Source: Candidatus Kaiserbacteria bacterium (lineage in GTDB: Bacteria; Patescibacteriota; Minisyncoccia; Phycocordibacterales; UBA12088). From it: a stretch of DNA of 6,344 nucleotides. Below are positions 1 to 6,307 of this stretch, in pieces (within the stretch, counting starts at the first letter, position 1; each line of letters opens with the position of its first letter). A program made the position numbers and the translations under genes. The DNA lies in the NCBI GenBank assembly GCA_007116405.1, contig SKIN01000017.1:1-6344 (forward strand). Direction: 5' to 3'. The notes beneath the pieces are model-generated. The model was not told the DNA's origin. It saw nothing but the letters and a program-made list of their open reading frames with translations, and made no database searches.

Positions 1-137
1 GGCGATACATCATTCGGAACGCTGACAGTACCATGTTCATGCAATGTGACGGAAACTATTACAAAGTCTTCCGTCTCGATATGACCCGCGGTGGCGTCGC
101 CGGAGACCCGGGAGAATACCTAAAAGTGGACCGGTGA
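1..137 (+). CDS. 3' end of an unrecognised protein (partial)
   Basis: A reading frame is open from the window edge (first full codon at base 3) to a TGA at 135-137 and gives the last 44 residues of a protein. The fragment is rich in aromatic and charged residues and includes CDGNYYKVFRLDM followed by a Gly/Pro/Asp-rich stretch that ends EYLKVDR. The other two frames read less plausibly. An intrinsic terminator begins about 25 bases after the stop, which supports this frame as the true gene end. No family can be assigned from so short a tail. It has no obvious membrane segment. The fragment shows only the C-terminus, so the function is unknown. Confidence 0.6.
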   Translation, partial: RYIIRNADSTMFMQCDGNYYKVFRLDMTRGGVAGDPGEYLKVDR

Positions 138-162
138 TCCCAGACATAACGTCACGCTCCCT

Positions 163-191
163 AACACCCGCACCTCGCGGGTGTTTTCTTT
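163..191 (+). terminator. Intrinsic terminator of the upstream partial gene
   Basis: A perfect 9-bp stem (AACACCCGC at 163-171 with GCGGGTGTT at 177-185) encloses a 5-base loop. The run TTTTCTTT follows. It lies 25 bases after the TGA of the partial gene and is the expected rho-independent terminator for it. Its T-tract overlaps the -35 box of the next gene's promoter. Confidence 0.85.
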
Positions 192-217
192 GACTTTTAG
201 CTGTTTTGTGGTATTAT
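190..217 (+). promoter_or_regulatory. Sigma70-type promoter of the acyl-CoA synthetase-GNAT gene
   Basis: The -35 box TTGACT (190-195) is separated by 16 bases from the -10 box TATTAT (212-217). Each box matches the consensus at five of six positions. The expected transcription start is near base 224, which gives a leader of about 42 bases that carries the ribosome binding site at 254-259. The -35 box sits in the T-tract of the preceding terminator, so the two transcription units abut with no spare sequence. Confidence 0.75.
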
Positions 218-253
218 TAGACCAGGTGATCATTTCAATTCACTGCTAGCAAA

Positions 254-259
254 AAGGAG
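254..259 (+). promoter_or_regulatory. Ribosome binding site for the 266 start
   Basis: AAGGAG lies six bases upstream of the ATG at 266-268. This fixes the start of the acyl-CoA synthetase-GNAT gene. It shows that Shine-Dalgarno-led initiation operates here, in contrast to the two divergent genes near 5700. Confidence 0.85.
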
Positions 260-265
260 AGCGAC

Positions 266-2905
266 ATGAAAAGTCACTTCCTGAACCCCGGTTCAGTTGC
301 AGTCATAGGCGCGAGCCCCAATGAAAGCAAGATGGGGCACTATGTGTTCCGTAACATACTACAGGGCGGCTTGCGCGGTAACGTCTACCCCATCAATCCA
401 AAAGCGGGCGAAATACTCGGTGTACAGACGTACCCGAACGTTTCCGCGCTGCCGGAGGTGCCCGAGCTTGTTGTGGTCACCACGCCCGCCGACACCATCC
501 CCGGCATAGTCGAGGAGTGTGCCGGTATCAATGTTCCCGCGATGATCATCATCTCCGCGGGTTTTCGTGAGGTTGGAGAGAGCGGTGCCCGGCTCGAGCG
601 CGAGATATTGAAGCGCAAGGGAACCATGCGCATCGCAGGCCCGAACTGCCTGGGCTTCATGAGTCCTGTAAACAAGCTCAATGCTACGTTCGCGAGCAAG
701 ATGGCTCGTGCCGGCAACGTGGGAGTCATATCCCAGAGTGGTGCGATACTTACAGCATTGCTCGATTGGGCTGAAAAGCACGGAGTGGGGTTTTCGAACT
801 ATATCTCGCTCGGCACCATGATCGACTACGGTTGGCATGATGCGCTCTACGAGCTTGGTGCTGATCCGAAGACCAAGAGCATTTTGGTTTACATGGAAAG
901 TATCGGCACTAACGCGCGTGAATTTGTTTCCGCAGCGCGGGAGATATCGGCTATCAAGCCGATAGTCGCCCTCAAGGTGGGTCGGAGTCCGCAGGGTGCC
1001 GCTGCCGCCGTGTCGCATACCGGTGCTATTACCGGTAACGACGAGGTGCTCGACGCTGTTTTTCGCCGTGCGGGTATCGTTCGTGTCGAGGAGATCGATG
1101 AACTCTTCGGAATGGCGGACCTTGCCAGGATGGCAACCCCAAAAAACAACAAGCTCACCGTCATCACTAATGCCGGCGGGCTTGGGGTCATCGTTGCGGA
1201 CACTGCCGCTGAAGCGTCGGTGCCTGTGGACCTGGCACCCATCGGGGATGATCTGCGTTCGGCTCTCGACGGCGTACTGCCCTGCACATGGAGCAGGGGT
1301 AACCCGATCGATATCATTGGCGATGCGACGCCGGAGAGGTATCGCAAGACCCTTGAGTTGGTGCTCGCACACAAGGACACCAATGCGGTACTTGTTGTAC
1401 TGAGTCCGCAGGTCATGACCGACCCTACTGCGGTTGCGCAGGCGGTCATTGAGGCGACTCATGGTGCAAATGTGCCAGTGTTCACCAGTTGGACCGGTGG
1501 CAAGATGGTACAGGAAGCAAGGACGCTCTTCCAGGAAGCGAACATCCCGACGTTCGCGTACCCGCATACGGCATGCCGGATGTTCGGGTATGTGCTCGAG
1601 AGGGCCATTCGCCAAGAGGCGCTCTACGCTACACCGCAGGACGCGACGAGGGAACATCTCGCCCGGCCGATGCACATCGAGATAGCTCAGCTCTTGCGCC
1701 AGGCGCAAGGGGAGGGCAGAAAGGTGTTGTCGGAACGGGAGGCCAAGGACGTGCTCGCGGCATACGACATACCGGTGACTCGCACGCTCGTTGCTACGAG
1801 TGTCGAGGAAGCGGTGGAGTGTGCCGATGAGATAGGGTACCCCGTCGTGGTGAAGCTCCACTCGCACACGATTACCCACAAGACCAACGTGGGTGGTGTC
1901 CGCTTGAACCTCGGTTCGGCGGATGAAGTACGTGCGGCATACACCCAGATGAAAGTCGCCATCAAGGAAGGCTTCGAGGGTGTCACCGTACAGCCGTACA
2001 TAAAGTGTACGGGTACGGAGCTTATCGTAGGCTCGGCGACCGACCCGCAGTTGGGTCCTGTCGTGACCTTCGGTTCTGGGGGTACGCTTGTTGAGGTGCT
2101 CCATGACGTATCACTCGGTCTGCCTCCGCTCAACAGGGCATTGGCGTGCCAGATGATACAAAGTACCCGCGTCTATACGGTCCTCAAAGGGTACCGGAAT
2201 TCATTGCCGGTCGACTTCGAGGCACTCGAGCGGATACTGGTGCTCTTCTCCCGCATCATCACGGAACATCAAGATACGATACGGGAGGTGGAAATTAACC
2301 CACTCATCGCTTCGGCGGATTGCATCATCGCCGTTGACGCACGAGTGGTGCTGCGTGACCTCAAGGAAGAGGTGGTGAGGCCGGCGATACTGCCGTACCC
2401 CATTCATTGGGCGCACACTGCATACACCAAGGATGACCAGGAGTTCACGGTACGCCCGATTCGTCCGGACGACGAAGAACGTATCCGTGTGTTCCATGCG
2501 AAGCTCTCTGATGAGTCGGTCCAGAAGCGGTACAACCAAATGGTCCCGCTCGAGGAGAGGCAGAAGCATGTTCGTCTGGCGCCACGGTGCCACTTGGATT
2601 ACCAGCGGCATATGGCGTTCGTTGCCCAGCAAGGGAATGATATCTTGGGTGTGGTCCGCATGATCAAGCTCCATGATGGGAAATCCGCCGAGTACTCACT
2701 CATTGTACTCGACGAACATCAGTGCAAGGGCATCGGCCGTATACTCACCAAAGCGATACTCGACTGGGTCGGTCGCAATGGTATGAAGTATGTGGTCGCA
2801 ACCACGGCACCGGAGAACGGTCCCATGCGGCATCTCCTGAAGTCGTTCGGCTTCCGGCTCAAGGTCGACATCGACCTGGTCGAAGCTCGGCTCACGATAC
2901 GGTAG
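266..2905 (+). CDS. ADP-forming acetyl/acyl-CoA synthetase fused to a GNAT acetyltransferase
   Basis: This 879-residue cytoplasmic protein has the domain order of single-chain NDP-forming acyl-CoA synthetases plus a C-terminal GNAT domain. An N-terminal CoA-binding Rossmann domain (about 1-130; VAVIGASPN, GPNCLGF) is followed by succinyl-CoA ligase-like domains (about 145-450). These carry the SHTGA motif with the candidate phospho-histidine H251. An ATP-grasp domain (about 470-700) has H538 in THKTNVGGVRL and the metal/nucleotide motif EVEINPL. The GNAT domain (about 728-879) has the acetyl-CoA loop Q819-CKGIG. ADP-forming synthetases make ATP and acetate from acetyl-CoA, ADP and phosphate, usually in fermentation. 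The same layout occurs in the lysine acetyltransferase Pat/PatZ, but the synthetase part of that enzyme is reported to lack the catalytic histidine. Both histidines are present here, so I infer an active synthetase with an added acetyltransferase. The acyl substrate and the acetylation target cannot be read from the sequence. The gene is transcribed alone, with its own promoter and terminator. Confidence 0.92.
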   Translation: MKSHFLNPGSVAVIGASPNESKMGHYVFRNILQGGLRGNVYPINPKAGEILGVQTYPNVSALPEVPELVVVTTPADTIPGIVEECAGINVPAMIIISAGFREVGESGARLEREILKRKGTMRIAGPNCLGFMSPVNKLNATFASKMARAGNVGVISQSGAILTALLDWAEKHGVGFSNYISLGTMIDYGWHDALYELGADPKTKSILVYMESIGTNAREFVSAAREISAIKPIVALKVGRSPQGAAAAVSHTGAITGNDEVLDAVFRRAGIVRVEEIDELFGMADLARMATPKNNKLTVITNAGGLGVIVADTAAEASVPVDLAPIGDDLRSALDGVLPCTWSRGNPIDIIGDATPERYRKTLELVLAHKDTNAVLVVLSPQVMTDPTAVAQAVIEATHGANVPVFTSWTGGKMVQEARTLFQEANIPTFAYPHTACRMFGYVLERAIRQEALYATPQDATREHLARPMHIEIAQLLRQAQGEGRKVLSEREAKDVLAAYDIPVTRTLVATSVEEAVECADEIGYPVVVKLHSHTITHKTNVGGVRLNLGSADEVRAAYTQMKVAIKEGFEGVTVQPYIKCTGTELIVGSATDPQLGPVVTFGSGGTLVEVLHDVSLGLPPLNRALACQMIQSTRVYTVLKGYRNSLPVDFEALERILVLFSRIITEHQDTIREVEINPLIASADCIIAVDARVVLRDLKEEVVRPAILPYPIHWAHTAYTKDDQEFTVRPIRPDDEERIRVFHAKLSDESVQKRYNQMVPLEERQKHVRLAPRCHLDYQRHMAFVAQQGNDILGVVRMIKLHDGKSAEYSLIVLDEHQCKGIGRILTKAILDWVGRNGMKYVVATTAPENGPMRHLLKSFGFRLKVDIDLVEARLTIR

Positions 2906-2918
2906 CGGCAGTTCTTTC

Positions 2919-2947
2919 ACACCCGAGGTTCGCCTCGGGTGTTTTTT
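2919..2947 (+). terminator. Intrinsic terminator of the acyl-CoA synthetase-GNAT gene
   Basis: A perfect 10-bp stem (ACACCCGAGG at 2919-2928 with CCTCGGGTGT at 2933-2942) closes on a four-base TTCG loop and runs into six T residues (2942-2947). It starts 14 bases after the TAG stop and is a strong rho-independent terminator for the + strand. Confidence 0.92.
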
Positions 2948-2950
2948 GTA

Positions 2951-2980
2951 TAGAAAAGACCCGCACCAACGTGCGGGTCT
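2951..2980 (-). terminator. Intrinsic terminator of the phosphorylase-like gene
   Basis: A perfect 10-bp stem (AGACCCGCAC at 2957-2966 with GTGCGGGTCT at 2971-2980) encloses a CAAC loop. Read on the - strand it is followed by TTTTC, but on the + strand it has no T-run, so it serves the - strand gene that ends at 3002. It sits within ten bases of the + strand terminator. Together they insulate two converging genes. Confidence 0.85.
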
Positions 2981-3001
2981 GGGGTAGGAACCAAAGCATG
3001 G

Positions 3002-4720
3002 TCACTTCCACAAAAAGGAACGATACTCATCCACCATGCGGGTTGCCGAGAACATCCGCTCCGCCTCTTCCTTGGCTTCAAGGAGGAGCCGCAACGTCGT
3101 GCGGTTATTCTCTCGGAGCCGGTATATATACGGCACCAAGGTCTTCCATAACATCTCCGCGTCGTGCTCGTACTGGGCGTGCCAGTCACCTGCCTCCGTG
3201 CTGCCAAAGCGGACCACGTGCTCAGCTTCAAGCACACCACCATCCGGTATCGAAACGACCAAGGCGCAGTTGAGCATAGCACTCATCCATGAGGTGCCAC
3301 AGGCCTCATACCCGTACCACGGCGTGTTCAGCCACACATCCGCACCCGCCTTGAGCGGCCCACGGATGAGGTCGAGCCGGTAGTTGAATACAGGCATGAC
3401 GTTCGGCAAGTCACGTACGCGCCGGAAGTACTTGTTCCACTCCCGGAACATCTCCGTGTCGTCTGGATGCACAAGCCCTCCCCACGCGACAGCAACGTGA
3501 CGCCAATCAAGCAGCTTCTTCACAAGCTCAAACTCGTTGTGATGCCACATGAGCCCCATCCGCTTGTACGACTGCCCGCGGCGAGCCCAGGCAAGCAATA
3601 CCGCTTGCGCCCAGTCTTCGGCATGCACGTTGCGCACATCGAAACCCGCTTCCTTTGCGCGGGTACGTAGTGTGCCGTAAAGCTCCAGCTTGATGTCGCG
3701 CTTTACAAGTGGAATGTCATCCGGCTCGGCCAGGTCGGCAAAGCGCTTGTCCTGGTAGTGTGGTACGTATACTCCGTTGGTTATCGGATGGAACGCGTAA
3801 CCGAAGTTCTCCGACGCTATCCGCGCGTGGTCCCGTGACACCGCATTGGCATGGCCGGGGCCGACGAGCGTAAGGGCCGACGTCGTCATACGAAACACGT
3901 GGCCGTCTTCACTGACGCGACGCAAGGTCGCTTCGTCAAAGCCGGCGTAGTGCCCGCACACTGCACTGATGTGGCTGATTGGGTACCGTTTGTTGCCTGA
4001 GTCAAGAACGGTGTGGTTCGTGGATCGGGTGTCCGTATGCACCTCTTCGAGTGCTTTGCCGTAGGTCATTCCTTGCCGCAAGAACAAACCCAAACGGTGC
4101 ATGGGGTAGAACACCGGGTGCGAGTCGTTGAGGTGCACCAGGCGTACCGACACACCAAGCTCCATGAGCGCGTAGTAGGCACCGATACCGAGCACTGCAG
4201 ACTGCAGTACTCGCATCCAGTCGACGTCACGCCACGGTTGGTGGTGTAGGTCGAAGTACGCGGTCGCATGACGCTCGCCGTAGAGTACCCGTGTGATCAT
4301 TCGCAGATCTTCCGAGTTCTCCGGCAGGTCGGTGTCGAGCAAGAGTACTCCGGTGTTGCGCATTGGCACATTTGCCGGGGTTCGCAGCGCAACGACACAT
4401 GGCCTGCCCGCAAGGACCAGGGTAATGCGTTTGCCGGTGTCACGAACCGCTTCCGGGTGACGGTCGAGTTCGTACTCGGGTATCATCACGTCGCTGTGCA
4501 TCCGCTGTGTCTGATACCCATGAGAACAGTACATACCCACGAACAGAGCCGTGGTCTGATGACGCTCATGGTTGAACTCCAGCTCGGAAGCCATAGAGCC
4601 GGCGACAACACCAAGACCCCCGGCACCGCTCATTATCTGCGTGTCGAGGAGCAGGTCCGAGGTGAGGTAGAGTACGTCGTAGTGCTCACGAAAGGGTAGG
4701 GACGGGTCATATGCTGACAC
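3002..4720 (-). CDS. Short GT35 (glycogen/alpha-glucan phosphorylase)-like protein lacking the PLP lysine
   Basis: This 572-residue protein is recognisable as GT35. In order it shows GAGGLGVVAG (32-41), HLNDSHPVF (196-204), TNHTVL (234-239), HPITNGV (311-317), the phosphate-site-like RGQSYKR (381-387) and EACGTSWMSAMLN (472-484) followed by PDGG. Canonical phosphorylases hold pyridoxal phosphate (PLP) on the lysine of EASGTxxMK. Here that position is Ser480 (codon AGT, + strand bases 3281-3283). Other family residues also differ: NGVH reads NGVY, GKAxP reads GLVHP (Leu416), and NGAL reads NCAL. The arginine and lysine of the phosphate site (R381, K386) remain. The protein is shorter than the usual 700-850 residues. 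The fold is therefore likely GT-B/GT35, but ordinary PLP-dependent phosphorolysis of glucan looks doubtful. It may be a divergent glycosyltransferase or a non-catalytic glucan binder. There is no signal peptide. The GTG start is chosen because AGGAGG lies eight bases upstream. The gene follows the B12-type regulator by 70 bases. Confidence 0.82.
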   Translation of the reverse strand: MSAYDPSLPFREHYDVLYLTSDLLLDTQIMSGAGGLGVVAGSMASELEFNHERHQTTALFVGMYCSHGYQTQRMHSDVMIPEYELDRHPEAVRDTGKRITLVLAGRPCVVALRTPANVPMRNTGVLLLDTDLPENSEDLRMITRVLYGERHATAYFDLHHQPWRDVDWMRVLQSAVLGIGAYYALMELGVSVRLVHLNDSHPVFYPMHRLGLFLRQGMTYGKALEEVHTDTRSTNHTVLDSGNKRYPISHISAVCGHYAGFDEATLRRVSEDGHVFRMTTSALTLVGPGHANAVSRDHARIASENFGYAFHPITNGVYVPHYQDKRFADLAEPDDIPLVKRDIKLELYGTLRTRAKEAGFDVRNVHAEDWAQAVLLAWARRGQSYKRMGLMWHHNEFELVKKLLDWRHVAVAWGGLVHPDDTEMFREWNKYFRRVRDLPNVMPVFNYRLDLIRGPLKAGADVWLNTPWYGYEACGTSWMSAMLNCALVVSIPDGGVLEAEHVVRFGSTEAGDWHAQYEHDAEMLWKTLVPYIYRLRENNRTTLRLLLEAKEEAERMFSATRMVDEYRSFLWK

Positions 4721-4728
4721 GGTAGTGT

Positions 4729-4734
4729 CCTCCT
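4729..4734 (-). promoter_or_regulatory. Strong ribosome binding site deciding a GTG start
   Basis: On the - strand AGGAGG lies eight bases before GTG (4720-4718). No in-frame ATG lies close by, and the frame beginning MSAYDPSLPF runs straight into the conserved N-terminal region. This perfect Shine-Dalgarno sequence decides the start of the phosphorylase-like gene. Confidence 0.85.
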
Positions 4735-4766
4735 GTGTGGTGAAATGTCAAAGTATCCCACTAAGC

Positions 4767-4794
4767 AGAGTACTGGTAGGGCAGACGCTGTCAA
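4767..4794 (-). promoter_or_regulatory. Possible promoter of the phosphorylase-like gene, overlapping the regulator's stop codon
   Basis: On the - strand a perfect -35 box TTGACA (4794-4789) includes the TGA stop of the upstream regulator. A weak -10 candidate TACTCT (4772-4767) follows after 16 bases. No terminator separates the two genes, so read-through from the regulator is also possible. The poor -10 match keeps confidence low. Confidence 0.35.
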
Positions 4795-5681
4795 CTCCTC
4801 TTTGTACGCAGTGCTCTGTGTACTGTGGGTGATGGTGCGTGCTTGGCGAGCGTATGTACAAAAGCGTCCAGGGAATCGGCAAAGGTGACCTGCTTCATGC
4901 GCTGCATTGTCTCTTTATCTGCATCTGACCATCCACTGCCTCCAACGACAATGGGCGCGCTGCGTACATGAGGGAGTGCGCGAACGGAGCGTACGTAGCT
5001 GATGTCCGCAGCCCCAGAGAATATCTTGGTAAGCACAACAAGGTCGATGGTGCTTGCCGCACACTCGACCTCTATTTGCTGTGCAGGCACGTTGATACCA
5101 AGCACGGTCGTGTTCCACCCGGCCTCTTGCGCCACGAGCGAGAGTAGGACGAGAGCGAGCTCGTGGTTATCCTCGGGGACACACGCAAAGAGCGCCCGGG
5201 GAGCACCGCGATTGGGGGAGGGGAGGAGTGTACTCTGCGCAAGGAGGTCGCTACGTACGAGAAAGGTCATGCGGTGTTCGTCAGCTATGTCTATCTCACC
5301 ACGGTTCCATGCCGCTCCCACCTCGACGAGCATGGGCGCTATGATGGTGGTGATGACCTGACGCACCGAACCGAGTGAGATAAAGCTTGCCGTGAGGTAC
5401 TCGCGGGCCTTGTGCGGGTTCCTGCCGTAGTGCAGCTCGTAGTACTTACGCCACGGTTCCGTAGTCACCTCCTTATGCCGTCGCGCAAGGACGTAAGAGT
5501 GCTTGCGTGCCTTATCCTGAGAGGCCAGGAACGCTTGCAGGTCGCTTTCGCGAATGCGGCGATGTCCACCCGGGGTGCGCACGGAGTTGAGAAGGCCGCG
5601 GTCGATCCACCGCTTTACGGTGGACTCATTCACCCCCAACATGCGGGCGAGTTGTGGTGCTGTAAATTGCACGATTTGCAT
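4791..5681 (-). CDS. MerR-family regulator with a CarH/LitR-type cobalamin-binding domain
   Basis: This 296-residue cytoplasmic transcription factor has an N-terminal MerR winged helix-turn-helix (about 1-70; LARMLGVNESTVKRW, then TPGGHRRI). A helical bundle (about 75-155) and a Rossmann-type B12-binding domain (about 160-285) follow. The bundle carries the CarH signature Wx9EH (W125, E135, H136). H173 in PEDNHELA is the expected lower cobalt ligand, and VVGGSGW (245-251) fits the GG motif. In characterised CarH proteins, adenosylcobalamin drives tetramerisation and promoter repression in the dark, and light breaks the Co-C bond and releases DNA. I infer the same type of sensor here. The residue after the Trp, a histidine in Thermus CarH that ligates cobalt after illumination, is Asn126, so the light response may differ. 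The 20-bp dyad upstream suggests autoregulation. The promoter geometry predicts a leaderless mRNA that begins at this ATG. A MerR-type B12 sensor without light response is the main alternative. Confidence 0.88.
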   Translation of the reverse strand: MQIVQFTAPQLARMLGVNESTVKRWIDRGLLNSVRTPGGHRRIRESDLQAFLASQDKARKHSYVLARRHKEVTTEPWRKYYELHYGRNPHKAREYLTASFISLGSVRQVITTIIAPMLVEVGAAWNRGEIDIADEHRMTFLVRSDLLAQSTLLPSPNRGAPRALFACVPEDNHELALVLLSLVAQEAGWNTTVLGINVPAQQIEVECAASTIDLVVLTKIFSGAADISYVRSVRALPHVRSAPIVVGGSGWSDADKETMQRMKQVTFADSLDAFVHTLAKHAPSPTVHRALRTKRS

Positions 5682-5687
5682 GTTTCA

Positions 5688-5715
5688 AGTATACCCGCTA
5701 TAGTACCAGTGTCAA
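5688..5715 (-). promoter_or_regulatory. Strong sigma70 promoter of the B12-type regulator, predicting a leaderless mRNA
   Basis: On the - strand TTGACA (5715-5710) is followed after 16 bases by TATACT (5693-5688). That is a perfect -35 box and a five-of-six -10 box. Only six bases (TGAAAC) separate the -10 box from the ATG at 5681, so the expected +1 is the A of the start codon. There is no Shine-Dalgarno sequence. Confidence 0.8.
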
Positions 5716-5729
5716 CAGAGTTGTTGGCA
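5710..5729. promoter_or_regulatory. Candidate operator: 20-bp inverted repeat in the divergent promoter region
   Basis: Arms TGTCAACA (5710-5717) and TGTTGGCA (5722-5729) form an inverted repeat with one mismatched pair around the spacer GAGT. The left arm fully contains the regulator's -35 hexamer. The position suits repressor binding by the adjacent MerR-type protein, and it could also affect the divergent fasciclin gene. Identification as its binding site is inference. I did not find a clear match to known CarH operators. Confidence 0.5.
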
Positions 5730-5755
5730 TTACAAACTACTAATTCATTACTATC

Positions 5756-6283
5756 ATGAATACGTTCACAAAACTTTCGTCCGGCGCATTCGCGCTCGCA
5801 CTCTTTATCGGTCTTAACGCTCCTGCGGTTCAGGCAGCGGATGTTGTTACAGCTGCGGATACCATAGATGAGCTGTCAACGCTCGTAGCACTCGTCGGTG
5901 CAGCTGGCCTCGCAGGTACACTTGCAGATGCAGAAGACATCACCGTATTTGCTCCTACCAACGACGCCTTCGAAAAGCTTCCTCGCGCACTCCTTCGCGC
6001 CATTGAGAGAGATTCTAGTATTCTTGTATCCATCCTCACCTACCACGTGGCCGATGAGCGACTTCGCGCGGCTGACGTCGTTAGCATGAACAGAATTGGT
6101 ACACTTGAGGGCTCGAACATCAACGTCCGCACAGCAGGCAGCAATGTATTCCTTAACAATGCCCGCATCACGGCAGTTGATATAGAGACGAGTAATGCCA
6201 CGGTACACACCATAAACAATGTGCTCATCCCGTGGCACAGCATCCTTCGTGATGTCATCGCGGCACTCCGCCATGGTGCATAA
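5756..6283 (+). CDS. Secreted single-domain fasciclin (FAS1) protein
   Basis: The 175-residue product begins with a Sec signal peptide: a basic residue at position 6, a hydrophobic core at about 10-20, and AVQA before a likely cleavage after A27. One FAS1 domain (about 30-160) then fills most of the mature protein. The H1 motif TVFAPTNDAF, the YH motif LTYHV and the H2 motif VHTINNVLIP appear in the right order. FAS1 domains mediate adhesion and matrix contacts and usually act outside the cell. No LPxTG motif, lipobox cysteine or C-terminal membrane anchor is visible, so the protein is probably released or held by other contacts. The gene diverges from the B12-type regulator across 74 bases and may be under its control. 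No Shine-Dalgarno sequence precedes the ATG, and no convincing promoter with a suitable start point was found. The start is nevertheless supported by the intact signal peptide. Confidence 0.9.
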   Translation: MNTFTKLSSGAFALALFIGLNAPAVQAADVVTAADTIDELSTLVALVGAAGLAGTLADAEDITVFAPTNDAFEKLPRALLRAIERDSSILVSILTYHVADERLRAADVVSMNRIGTLEGSNINVRTAGSNVFLNNARITAVDIETSNATVHTINNVLIPWHSILRDVIAALRHGA

Positions 6284-6307
6284 CCCTCCACCACAGGAGA
6301 ACTCACA

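Noticed and set aside
889..1449. 186-codon open frame on the - strand
   Set aside because: It is antisense to conserved synthetase coding sequence, with a low-complexity Ser/Thr/Ala-rich translation and no family motif.
359..2104. 581-codon open frame on the - strand
   Set aside because: It lies wholly antisense within the acyl-CoA synthetase-GNAT gene and shows no recognisable domain. Its His/Arg/Leu-rich composition is typical of a codon-bias shadow.
2722..3273. 183-codon + strand frame crossing the end of the synthetase gene, both terminators and the convergent gene
   Set aside because: It runs through two strong hairpin terminators and overlaps two well-supported genes in other frames.
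4194..4208. Palindrome ACTGCAG-A-CTGCAGT
   Set aside because: It lies in conserved coding sequence of the phosphorylase-like gene (residues LQSAVLG) and is explained by codon choice, with no promoter nearby.
4268..4699. 143-codon open frame on the + strand
   Set aside because: It lies antisense inside the phosphorylase-like gene, whose motifs read cleanly on the other strand. It has no domain or ribosome binding site to support it.
4742..4753. Second TTTGACA-like -35 box on the - strand, just upstream of the phosphorylase-like gene
   Set aside because: No acceptable -10 box follows at the right spacing, and the next bases are the ribosome binding site.
5682..5755. Tandem 11-bp direct repeats like those described for CarH operators
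   Set aside because: ACA-containing elements occur, but the spacing (12 between the best pair) and sequences do not repeat convincingly. Only the inverted repeat was kept.
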